Source: an uncultured Lachnospiraceae bacterium (GTDB taxonomy: Bacteria > Bacillota_A > Clostridia > Lachnospirales > Lachnospiraceae). Taken from it: a stretch of 11,117 bases of DNA. The DNA is taken from positions 1-11,117 of the forward strand of contig CAMOOZ010000189.1 in NCBI GenBank assembly GCA_946621895.1. Direction: 5' to 3'. Position numbers and translations under genes: made by a program. The notes beneath the pieces were generated by a model, which did no database searches, was not told the DNA's origin, and was given only the letters and a program-made list of their open reading frames with translations. Of the stretch, positions 4,923 to 11,117 are shown piece by piece; the stretch's first letter is position 1; each line of letters begins with the position of its first letter.

Positions 4923-6443
4923 TTATGGCGCTGCTTCAGCCGTCTGGCCTGTTTGCGAGATCTGACTCTGCTGATTTTCTCCGGCGGTCTGGTTCTGCTG
5001 TGCTGTTCCGCTGGTCTGGCTCTGCTGGCCTGCTCCGGCAGTCTGGTTCTGCTGTGCTTCTCCGGCGGTCTGGCTCTGCTGGGCTGTCTCCGCCGCCAAG
5101 GTGCTTTCCTGCGTTTCCGGGGGTTCCGCCTCTTCTTCCTCCTGCGCCTTTCTCACTGCCACGCTCACACTGACCTTCTGGGTCTGCCGGATCCCTTCCT
5201 CGGCCACAATATTCACGGGCATCGGATAGATCCCGGCGGGAAGCGTATTCAAGCCATTATCCTCGATGAAGACTCCGACATCCACGACGCCGACCACATT
5301 CTGGTTTGTCAGCAGCTCCACCAGCTCAGCCGGGCCTGCCACAGAAATGGTCACCGTCCTGATCTCGCCTGTTTCGCCCTGGCGCGGATCATACATCTCC
5401 GCCAGCAGATCCTCCGGCACATTCATCAGATTGATCCTGGAATAGGGCAGGCGCAGCTCCTTCGTGAGCTCCTCCTCAATCGCCACGCTGACCCTGACCT
5501 CCCCGGTGGCTTCTGTGTCTGCAAGCCTTAAGCCGTCCGGCAGATAGGAACGGATATCGAAAACCTCCGAATAATTGGCGGTCCTTCCCGTGATATCCAC
5601 ATCCTGGGCGGGGATCATGATATCCGCGGCGGATTTTAAAGAGGTGTTGTCCCCGGCCACCTTGACCGTGGAAGGAGAAACCCCCGCATCCCCCATCACC
5701 AGATATCCCGCGGCGGGCGTCCCGGTATAGGAAGCCCGGATATTCAGTGTCTTTGTTCCGAGAATGCTCACGCGCACTCTGACGGAATCCACATTCCGCG
5801 TAAGCTGCGTGTCGTAGATCACTTCACCGTCCGCGTTGAAAAGGCTGATGTCCGCGATGGTGGTCAGGCTTCCGCTGGCTCCGGACACATCCACCGTCAC
5901 GCCGGCGGAGGAAATGCTGTCCACCACGGATCGCGGGCCGGAAATCCGGATCAGATTTTCGTCCATGCTCAGATCACCCACCACATAGCCCTCGGCGGGA
6001 GTACCGGTGGTGTGGGCCTGGAGCACACGCTGGATGCTTTTTACCTCCTCCACCTCCACACGCACATTCTCGATGCTTCCCTTGATGCTCTCCAGCCGGC
6101 TGCTGTACCTGGCGGAGCTTAAGGAGATCGCGATCGTGCCAGAGGAGGTAAGGTCATTGAAATCCGCTGCTGCCACGATGTCCGAGCTCTGCATCGAATC
6201 CACGATGGAGCGCTGTCCCGTGACCGTGACCACGGGGATCGAATCCGTTTCGTCCAGCACCCTGTACACACGGTTGCTCTCCGTGATCAGCTCCGTGTTG
6301 GAAAGCCGCACAGGCACATTGATGAAGCGCCTTGTGGACACCGGATCGTTCATATTCACCACCACCATCCAGATGAATACGGCAGAGATGATGGAGAGCA
6401 GCTTCAGTCCGAGATTTTTTGTGAGGAGATCCTTAAGCTTCAT
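4923..6443 (-). CDS. cdaR: CdaR (YbbR-domain) regulator of diadenylate cyclase, 506 aa
   Basis: This is the membrane-anchored extracytoplasmic partner of CdaA, known in Firmicutes to modulate c-di-AMP synthesis. One N-terminal transmembrane segment (12-30, LGLKLLSIISAVFIWMVVV) is followed by four YbbR repeats at roughly 42-133, 138-227, 232-322 and 329-431. They show the recurring VxVEV/VRVSV and pattern of GTPAxGYxV (148-155, 241-248). After an acidic stretch (EEEEAEPPE) the protein ends in a Gln-rich tail of five 9-residue repeats (455-499). That tail is not part of the usual CdaR fold and probably lies in the wall. AGGAGG lies 6 nt before the ATG, and the start overlaps the cdaA stop by 11 bp. 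The stop codon lies inside the right-hand AATTTAT flanking repeat of the 4617-4919 element. No glmM follows. Confidence 0.93.
   Translation of the reverse strand: MKLKDLLTKNLGLKLLSIISAVFIWMVVVNMNDPVSTRRFINVPVRLSNTELITESNRVYRVLDETDSIPVVTVTGQRSIVDSMQSSDIVAAADFNDLTSSGTIAISLSSARYSSRLESIKGSIENVRVEVEEVKSIQRVLQAHTTGTPAEGYVVGDLSMDENLIRISGPRSVVDSISSAGVTVDVSGASGSLTTIADISLFNADGEVIYDTQLTRNVDSVRVRVSILGTKTLNIRASYTGTPAAGYLVMGDAGVSPSTVKVAGDNTSLKSAADIMIPAQDVDITGRTANYSEVFDIRSYLPDGLRLADTEATGEVRVSVAIEEELTKELRLPYSRINLMNVPEDLLAEMYDPRQGETGEIRTVTISVAGPAELVELLTNQNVVGVVDVGVFIEDNGLNTLPAGIYPMPVNIVAEEGIRQTQKVSVSVAVRKAQEEEEAEPPETQESTLAAETAQQSQTAGEAQQNQTAGAGQQSQTSGTAQQNQTAGENQQSQISQTGQTAEAAP
4947..5081 (-). repeat. Five 27-bp tandem repeats in cdaR encoding QQ(S/N)QTxGxx
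   Basis: Five in-frame 27-bp units encode QQSQTAGEA, QQNQTAGAG, QQSQTSGTA, QQNQTAGEN and QQSQISQTG at the C-terminus of CdaR. On the plus strand the period is marked by CTGGTTCTGCTG or CTGGCTCTGCTG. Such coding repeats often vary in copy number between strains by slippage or recombination. A Gln/Thr/Gly tail is likely disordered and outside the membrane. Confidence 0.85.
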
Positions 6444-7395
6444 GGGAATCCTCCTCCGGGTCTGTCTGCCGGCCTTCCTCTGCCGGGACTTTCTCTGTCG
6501 GCTTTCCCTGGCCCGGCCTTTCCGGCTGCTTCATTATCCCCATAATCGACCACTTCTTTTTTTCCTGCACCTGCGGCTTATCCTGGATCCGCACCAGCTC
6601 CTCATGCAGCGCGTCGCCATCCAGATTCCGTCGGATTTCCCCCTGACAGGCCACGGAAATCTGGCCTGTTTCCTCGGACACAATGATCGTCAGCGTGTCC
6701 GTGACCTCGGAAAGCCCCAGGGCGGCACGATGCCTGGTGCCCAGATCCTTGGAGATATCCATGTTTTCCGAAATGGGAAGATAACAGGTGGCCGCCCGCA
6801 CCCTGTCCTGATCGATGATCACAGCCCCGTCATGAAGCGGGGTGTTCTTTTCGAAGATATTCAGCAAAAGCTGGGAGGTGACCACGGCATCGATGGCGAT
6901 GCCCGTCAGCTCATAGGCCTGAAGGGTCTGCTGTCTGGCCATCACGATCAGCGCGCCGGTCCTTGCCCTGGACATTTCCTGGCAGGCCCGGATGATTTCA
7001 AAGATCGTCTTATCGGAAAAGCGCCCTTCCTCCCCTTTGCGCAGATCACCCACGGAGGCCAGAAAGGAATTGCGCCCCAGCGTGTCCAGCGCGCGCCGCA
7101 GCTCCGGCTGCAGCACGACCACGATGCCTATGGTGGCCACGGAAAAGACACGCTGTCCAAGCCAGAGGATCGTGGACATATTGAAGATCGTGGCGATCGC
7201 GAAAAAAACAAGGATGACCAGAAGGCCCTTCAGCAGATTCCAGGCTCTGGTATCCTTGATCCAGACCAGCAGGCGATAGGTCAGCACGGCAATGATGATC
7301 ACTTCCACCACATCCGTCCAGCGGATCAGCGTGGGGATATGCAGATTGTCGAAAAGAAAATCAAACAGTCCGAAGAGGCTGGGCGGCTGCATCAT
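6433..7395 (-). CDS. cdaA: CdaA diadenylate cyclase, 320 aa
   Basis: This enzyme condenses two ATP into the second messenger c-di-AMP, which controls potassium and osmolyte balance and cell-wall homeostasis in Firmicutes. Three membrane segments (about 29-46, 55-78 and 84-96) precede the DisA_N-type cyclase domain (~115-255). The catalytic DGA motif is at 189-191 (LHDGAVII) and the RHR motif at 221-223 (GTRHRAALGLSE); both are intact. The C-terminal ~45 residues are charged and disordered (KKWSIMG, then Pro/Glu-rich), somewhat longer than in B. subtilis. The start overlaps the upstream membrane-protein stop as ATGA, with a GGGAGGG ribosome site just before. A second ATG follows immediately and could be used instead. 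The stop overlaps cdaR by 11 bp, so the cyclase and its regulator are tightly co-expressed. Confidence 0.96.
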   Translation of the reverse strand: MMQPPSLFGLFDFLFDNLHIPTLIRWTDVVEVIIIAVLTYRLLVWIKDTRAWNLLKGLLVILVFFAIATIFNMSTILWLGQRVFSVATIGIVVVLQPELRRALDTLGRNSFLASVGDLRKGEEGRFSDKTIFEIIRACQEMSRARTGALIVMARQQTLQAYELTGIAIDAVVTSQLLLNIFEKNTPLHDGAVIIDQDRVRAATCYLPISENMDISKDLGTRHRAALGLSEVTDTLTIIVSEETGQISVACQGEIRRNLDGDALHEELVRIQDKPQVQEKKKWSIMGIMKQPERPGQGKPTEKVPAEEGRQTDPEEDSHEA

Positions 7396-8537
7396 CTGCC
7401 CCCCCTCCCGTCATAGTCTCTGAGGCTCTCCAGCGCAGATCTGGCTTCCCTTCCCTCGCTGTACCGGGAACGGCTCTCGCGCTCCGGCAGCTCCTGCGCC
7501 GAAGAAAAGCTCCTTCTGGAGGCGGATCTTCCGCCATGATTCTGCGGACGCTTATAGGCAGGCACCTCGTCAGCCGCATAATCTCTTTCTCTGGGCGTGT
7601 GGATCTTCTTGATCTGCGGATCCCTCAGGGGCACGCTGATCTTCGGCAGCGCCCGGACATAATAGTAGTATTCATCATCCTCAAACTGGACATTTTCAGC
7701 CCGTTTATAATCCACATTAAAGGCAAAAAACTGGATCACAAAAGCGATCAGCCCGCAGAAAACCGAGGAAAGCAGCGCGCCCGGCACATTCAGGCCTGTT
7801 TCATAGACGAGGTCGCCGATCAGATGGACCACCACATCCGTGATCACGCCGGCCACGATCGCGATGCTCCAGGAAAAATCCAGCGGCAGGCGGCGCAGGA
7901 AATAGACCAGAAGCGCTGTCAGCATAAAGGCGCCGATCGTGACCATCATGGCCTTATCCTCGATCAGCCCGTCAAGACAGAAACGCACACGGGCAAGCAT
8001 GTCCTCTGAGGCGGCGCTGGTCAGAAAAGCGGCGCTCGTATGGAGATAGCCGATAAAGGAATACACTGCCACGCCGCAGGCCAGTGCCAGAAAGGACCCC
8101 ATCGTCCCCAGAAGGCCCGCAGCCAGCGGCATCACATAGGGAATATGCAGGATAAAGGCCAGGGGAGTCAGCAGGACGAACACCGCATCCTTCGGTGTGA
8201 ACCGAAAATAAAGCAGATACATCACGATAAACAGCGCGAAGGTCACGATAGCGGCTTCCATCGACAGTTCGTAGAGATGCAGCAGAATAAACACGCCGGC
8301 CACGACCAGCGTGAAATTCAGCGGCAGCAGCGCGCTCACCACACTCACCAGCAGCACGATCGGGATGCTCGTCAGCCTGCTCATATAAGGCAGCACATGA
8401 TTGATCAGCAGAAAGGTCGTAAGCGCCAGAAAAAACCGGAGCACCGGCACGATCCAGGCTTCATACCGACCGAAGAGTGCGCTGATATAGGATTTTAATT
8501 CCAAAAGCCTGGCATAAAGCCGTTCAGTCTCCGTCAT
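7392..8537 (-). CDS. Unrecognised polytopic membrane protein with charged tail, 381 aa
   Basis: This is a multi-pass membrane protein without a named family that I can assign. In the numbering from ATG 8537, about eight hydrophobic segments run from ~29 to ~275, with clear ones near 30-46, 57-86, 94-112, 121-142, 145-164, 198-212, 223-240 and 254-273. They are followed by a cytoplasmic tail of ~105 residues. The tail opens with an acidic-aromatic motif, VQFEDDEYYYYVRALPKI (284-301), and becomes Arg/Ser/Glu-rich and probably disordered. The start is uncertain: ATG 8537 overlaps the preceding gene by 14 bp, and an in-frame TTG at 8549 would add four residues with GAGG too close to it. The stop overlaps the cdaA start as ATGA, linking its synthesis to the cyclase. 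A role in c-di-AMP control or the cell envelope is suggested only by position. Confidence 0.82.
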   Translation of the reverse strand: MTETERLYARLLELKSYISALFGRYEAWIVPVLRFFLALTTFLLINHVLPYMSRLTSIPIVLLVSVVSALLPLNFTLVVAGVFILLHLYELSMEAAIVTFALFIVMYLLYFRFTPKDAVFVLLTPLAFILHIPYVMPLAAGLLGTMGSFLALACGVAVYSFIGYLHTSAAFLTSAASEDMLARVRFCLDGLIEDKAMMVTIGAFMLTALLVYFLRRLPLDFSWSIAIVAGVITDVVVHLIGDLVYETGLNVPGALLSSVFCGLIAFVIQFFAFNVDYKRAENVQFEDDEYYYYVRALPKISVPLRDPQIKKIHTPRERDYAADEVPAYKRPQNHGGRSASRRSFSSAQELPERESRSRYSEGREARSALESLRDYDGRGGR

Positions 8538-8913
8538 ATAAATCGCCAAGCCTCGTCAGGCCCTGATAATAGGCCCTGAGGCTTTTTCTCGCTTTCTTAA
8601 ACCTGAGAACCGCGGAGATGTATGTTCCGATCTCCAGGATCACTATATAGATCACATAAATTCTCAGGATCTCCCATCCTTTCTCCACCAGATCCATCTC
8701 ATAGACCTCCTGGAGCAGGATATCAAAATTCGCAAAAATGATCAGGCTGAAGCCTACCAGAAAAGCCAGCGTCCCGCAGACAAGGCCCTTCAGCAGCTCC
8801 CATGCGATAAAATCTCCGTGAAAGAAGCCGCCCGCCGCCAGCGCTCGTTTTTCTTCTCTTTTTTCGAAGGCGGCAAGCCGGGTCATCAGCATGACCCTTT
8901 CCGGATCGACCAT
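8524..8913 (-). CDS. Small two-helix membrane protein, 129 aa, unknown function
   Basis: No family is recognised. A charged N-terminal helix (MTRLAAFEKREEKRALA, residues 10-26) looks amphipathic or coiled. It is followed by two hydrophobic segments at ~40-61 (LLKGLVCGTLAFLVGFSLIIF) and ~82-103 (ILRIYVIYIVILEIGTYIS), then a basic tail (RFKKARKSLRAYYQG). The topology is probably N-in, C-in. Its ATG shares one base with the upstream stop (TAATG), and its end overlaps the next membrane protein gene, so all three are translationally coupled. The tight linkage suggests that it and the 381-aa protein may act together. Confidence 0.8.
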   Translation of the reverse strand: MVDPERVMLMTRLAAFEKREEKRALAAGGFFHGDFIAWELLKGLVCGTLAFLVGFSLIIFANFDILLQEVYEMDLVEKGWEILRIYVIYIVILEIGTYISAVLRFKKARKSLRAYYQGLTRLGDLYDGD

Positions 8914-9311
8914 TACTGCAGGAACCTCATTTTCGGGCTTTCCTTCGAAGGCTTCTTCTCAGGCGCCTTTTTCTGCGGCAACGCGGAATTCAGCACATTC
9001 ACCATCTCTTCCTTGCACTTCGCGCAGTAGCGACCGCTGGCAATGGGCGTCCCGCACTTTTCGCAGGTGATCCCGGTGCCGACGGAGGAGGAGAACTCCA
9101 GCCTTTCCTCCCTCACCCACTGCTGCAGCTGTGCCAGCTCAACCTCGCACGCCTCGGCCACCTTGGTGATGTTCGCGCCCTTATTCTCATCGATATATTT
9201 TTTTACCTTCTGGAAAAGCTCCTCTTCCTTTGCCTTGCAGTCGGGACAGATCTGCGGTCCAACCACATAGTTAAACAGTCTTTTGCATCTCCTGCAGTTT
9301 TTTACATTCAT
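8913..9311 (-). CDS. YvyF-like zinc-ribbon/HTH protein (TIGR03826-type), 132 aa
   Basis: The protein resembles B. subtilis YvyF, encoded beside comFC and flgM and classed as a flagellar-region protein. Its function is not well defined. CxxC pairs at Cys6/Cys9 and Cys22/Cys25 form an N-terminal zinc ribbon (NCRRCKRLF, ICPDCKAKEEELF). A MerR/excisionase-like HTH follows at ~46-75 (ITKVAEACEVELAQLQQWVREERL). A second zinc ribbon uses Cys83/Cys86 and Cys96/Cys99, followed by a Lys/Pro-rich tail. I chose ATG 9311 because AGGAGG sits 8 nt upstream; a longer frame starting at 9398 has no homologous sequence at its N-terminus. Adjacency to comFC, as in Bacillus, strongly supports the assignment. It does not by itself show that the organism is motile. 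Confidence 0.85.
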   Translation of the reverse strand: MNVKNCRRCKRLFNYVVGPQICPDCKAKEEELFQKVKKYIDENKGANITKVAEACEVELAQLQQWVREERLEFSSSVGTGITCEKCGTPIASGRYCAKCKEEMVNVLNSALPQKKAPEKKPSKESPKMRFLQ

Positions 9312-9394
9312 CCTCTTATCCTCCTCTGTTTCCGGCTGCTGAAAACCCGGACAATTCGTTCCAACTATACTCAGTGCATCAGATGATACAGGCG

Positions 9395-10132
9395 TCAAAG
9401 GTGATTCCCGGGTCCTCCCGCGGCAGCTGCGCAGACGAAGCTGATCTCCTTTACCCCCTTTTCCCTTAAAACGGATGCCACCGCATCCACCGTGGCACCG
9501 GTGGTAAAAATATCGTCAACAATCAATACTTTTGTCCATTTTACACTATTCCGCGTTATCTTAAAAGCCTTTTTTAGCGCTGCGGCTCTTTCCTGCTCAC
9601 CCATCCGCTTGGCGGCAGCGGTGGCCGACGCTCTGGTCACGAGGGCGGCATCGATGTCAAACCCCAGTCGTTTTCCCAGCCCCCGGGCGATCAGCTCGGC
9701 CTGATTATAGCCGCGTTTTTTCTGTTTCTCCGGATGCATCGGCACGGGGATCAGCACCTGCGGCCTTATGCTCAGAATCCATCGTCCCAGACCCTTTGCC
9801 AGCTCCGCCGAAAAATAGTCCGCATACTCCTGCCTGCCGTCATTTTTCATGCGGTACATCGCCGTGACCACGGTGGGATAGAAAAATAAGCTTCTTCCGC
9901 AGTCAAAGCTGTGCTCCTTTTCCCTGCAGGCAGAACAGTATTCCTCCTCTTCGGCTGCGGGCCTGCCGCATTTTAAGCAGAAGGGCTCCTTTATCCTTTT
10001 CGGATGTCCGCTGCACTCCGGACAGACCATATCCCCGAAGGGCACGGGCTTGTCGCAGACGGGGCATCTTCGCGGAAACAGCAGATCCAGCAGCGTTTCA
10101 GGCTTTATGCCGTATTTCTTTTTTATCCGCAT
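9395..10132 (-). CDS. comFC: ComF family protein (ComFC-like phosphoribosyltransferase fold), 245 aa
   Basis: This is a ComFC/GntX-type protein. ComFC is needed for natural transformation in Bacillus, where it acts with the ComFA helicase on incoming single-stranded DNA. Zinc-ribbon cysteines are at 23, 26, 37 and 40 (CPVC, CPEC), with a second set at 52, 55, 66 and 69 (CLKC, CSAC). The PRTase core shows the ComF signature PMHPEKQKKRGYNQAELIA (131-149) and the PRPP-binding loop VDDIFTTGAT (205-214, Asp206/Asp207). The start is ATG 10132, which begins MRIKKKYGIKPETLLDLLFP as in the family. The longer frame from 10258 adds a Gly/Ser/Ala-rich stretch that merely overlaps recD2. The gene overlaps the recD2 stop by 10 bp. 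An 83-bp gap separates it from the YvyF-like gene. Confidence 0.9.
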   Translation of the reverse strand: MRIKKKYGIKPETLLDLLFPRRCPVCDKPVPFGDMVCPECSGHPKRIKEPFCLKCGRPAAEEEEYCSACREKEHSFDCGRSLFFYPTVVTAMYRMKNDGRQEYADYFSAELAKGLGRWILSIRPQVLIPVPMHPEKQKKRGYNQAELIARGLGKRLGFDIDAALVTRASATAAAKRMGEQERAAALKKAFKITRNSVKWTKVLIVDDIFTTGATVDAVASVLREKGVKEISFVCAAAAGGPGNHL

Positions 10133-11117
10133 CCGTATTCCGTCTTTCCCCGCAGATCCATTTCCTTCAGCTTTTCCTTCAGATCCGTGTGCCTTCCCTG
10201 ATCCGTATGCTCCACCATTGCCCTGATCTGCTCCCTGCTGCCCAGAAGCACTGCGCATTTTTTTGCCCTGGTCACGCCCGTGTAAAGCAGTTTCCTGGTC
10301 ATCAGGAGCGAGGGACCGGCTAATAGCGGCATCAGCACAGCGGGATATTCGCTTCCCTGGGACTTGTGAATGGTCACTGCATAGGCCAGCTCCAGCTCGG
10401 ATACGCCGGAAAAGGGATAGACTACTCTTCTCCCCTCGTCAAATTCTACCTTCAGCGTCTCGGAAAAACGGTTGATCGAAATGATCCTTCCCATATCCCC
10501 GTTAAAGATCCCGCTGCCGGAATCGATCACGATTCCCTTTAAGCCCTCTGTTTTCCATTCCAGATCGTAATCGTTTCTGATCTGCATCACCTTATCGCCG
10601 ACGCGAAATACGCCGTTTTCCGTCTGCAGCTCTGCTTTCCCCTCTGCCGGAGGGTTTAACGCCTGCTGAAGGACTTCGTTTAAACGGACCGAACCCAGCG
10701 GGCCCTTCTTCATCGGGGTAAGCACCTGCAGCTCGAGAGGGTCAGCGCCCACATAGGGCGGCAGCTTATCGCGGATCAGCAGGACAAGATGCCCGAGGAT
10801 CACATCGACCCTGTCTCTGGGCAGGAAGAAAAAATCCCTGCTCTGATTATCCAGCACAGGCATTTCCCCGCTGTTTATCCTGTGCGCATTCTGAACGATC
10901 CCGGAATCCGCGGCCTGTCTGTGGATATGGCGAAGGCGAAGCGCCGAAAACACGCCGGAATCCAGCAGATCCTTTAACACCTCTCCGGCACTCACACTGG
11001 GGAGCTGATCCGCATCCCCGACCATGATCAGGTGCATCCCCGGGGTCACAGCCCTTAACAGCGCATAGAAAAGAAAGATATCCACCATGCTCATCTCATC
11101 GATGATCAGCACATCAC
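10123..11117 (-). CDS. recD2: RecD2-type SF1B DNA helicase, C-terminal part (gene runs off the window)
   Basis: Only the last ~331 residues are present; the N-terminal domains and Walker A lie beyond the right edge. The visible part begins at the Walker B motif (VLIIDEMSMVD, right at the edge). It continues with motif III GDADQLPSVSAGEVL, motif IV RQAADSGIVQNAHRI, the SH3-like region VGDKVMQIRNDYD with GIFNGDMGRI, motif V TIHKSQGSE and motif VI LYTGVTRAK. This order is that of RecD2/TraA-type helicases, which unwind 5' to 3' in DNA repair in bacteria lacking RecBC. An origin in a conjugative TraA is unlikely given the housekeeping neighbours. It is the first visible gene of the operon, and its promoter is outside the window. 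Confidence 0.92.
   Translation of the reverse strand, partial: DVLIIDEMSMVDIFLFYALLRAVTPGMHLIMVGDADQLPSVSAGEVLKDLLDSGVFSALRLRHIHRQAADSGIVQNAHRINSGEMPVLDNQSRDFFFLPRDRVDVILGHLVLLIRDKLPPYVGADPLELQVLTPMKKGPLGSVRLNEVLQQALNPPAEGKAELQTENGVFRVGDKVMQIRNDYDLEWKTEGLKGIVIDSGSGIFNGDMGRIISINRFSETLKVEFDEGRRVVYPFSGVSELELAYAVTIHKSQGSEYPAVLMPLLAGPSLLMTRKLLYTGVTRAKKCAVLLGSREQIRAMVEHTDQGRHTDLKEKLKEMDLRGKTEYGCG

Noticed and set aside
6007..7416. A 469-aa open frame on the plus strand opposite cdaA and cdaR
   Set aside because: It is antisense to two firmly identified genes, has His/Arg/Pro-rich composition typical of GC-rich shadow frames, and no ribosome site.
9312..9398. N-terminal extension of the YvyF-like protein by 29 residues
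   Set aside because: AGGAGG is placed correctly for the ATG at 9311, and the family begins just before the first CxxC pair.
9350..9400. Promoter candidate on the minus strand between comFC and the YvyF-like gene (TTGACG ... TATAGT)
   Set aside because: The spacer is 23 bp, too long for a sigma-A promoter, and no flagellar sigma-D pattern is present.
10133..10258. N-terminal extension of ComFC by 42 residues
   Set aside because: The extension is Gly/Ser-rich and lies wholly in recD2 coding sequence; the family N-terminus begins at the ATG at 10132.

Overview
The window looks like a chromosomal segment from a Gram-positive Clostridia genome, most likely Lachnospiraceae (Bacillota). The evidence is strong AGGAGG ribosome sites, TTG and GTG starts beside such sites, a VanW protein, a comFC-yvyF-like pair, the c-di-AMP genes cdaA-cdaR, and visibly GC-rich DNA. 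No tRNA, rRNA, CRISPR array or transposase gene is visible. The placement is inference from gene families; no search was run.

Left part (1-2703). A minus-strand gene (155-790) encodes an unrecognised membrane-anchored, helix-rich protein. Overlapping its start codon is a near-consensus sigma-A promoter firing rightward (TTGAAA, 17 bp, TATAAT). It reads into a 41-residue membrane peptide (846-971) and then a secreted or anchored VanW/G5-type cell-envelope protein (1096-2703).

Middle (2704-4536). An extended -10 promoter precedes two diverged tandem copies of a 60-bp repeat carrying internal dyads. These form the leader of a translationally coupled pair: an Lrp/AsnC regulator and a PLP aminotransferase. 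The layout resembles alaR-alaT of Bacillus subtilis, and the repeats are plausible regulator or RNA-level control sites.

Convergent gap (4537-4922). This is the most unusual part of the window. After the aminotransferase terminator lies a ~303-bp non-coding element bounded by perfect 10-bp inverted repeats and flanked by 7-bp direct repeats (AATTTAT). It is packed with stem-loops. Two of them are diverged copies of one two-hairpin motif, and their differences keep base pairing at several positions. It could be a MITE/REP-like mobile element, a large structured RNA, or both. It lies immediately against the cdaR stop codon, apparently between that stop and a terminator formerly shared by both genes.

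Right part (11117 down to 4923, all minus strand). A tightly packed, probably single operon runs recD2 (3' part only), comFC, a YvyF-like zinc-ribbon protein, a small two-helix membrane protein, a polytopic membrane protein with a charged tail, cdaA and cdaR. Five of the six junctions overlap; only comFC to the yvyF-like gene has a gap (83 bp). The two unknown membrane proteins are coupled to the diadenylate cyclase genes. glmM, the usual third gene of the cdaA-cdaR cluster, is not downstream.
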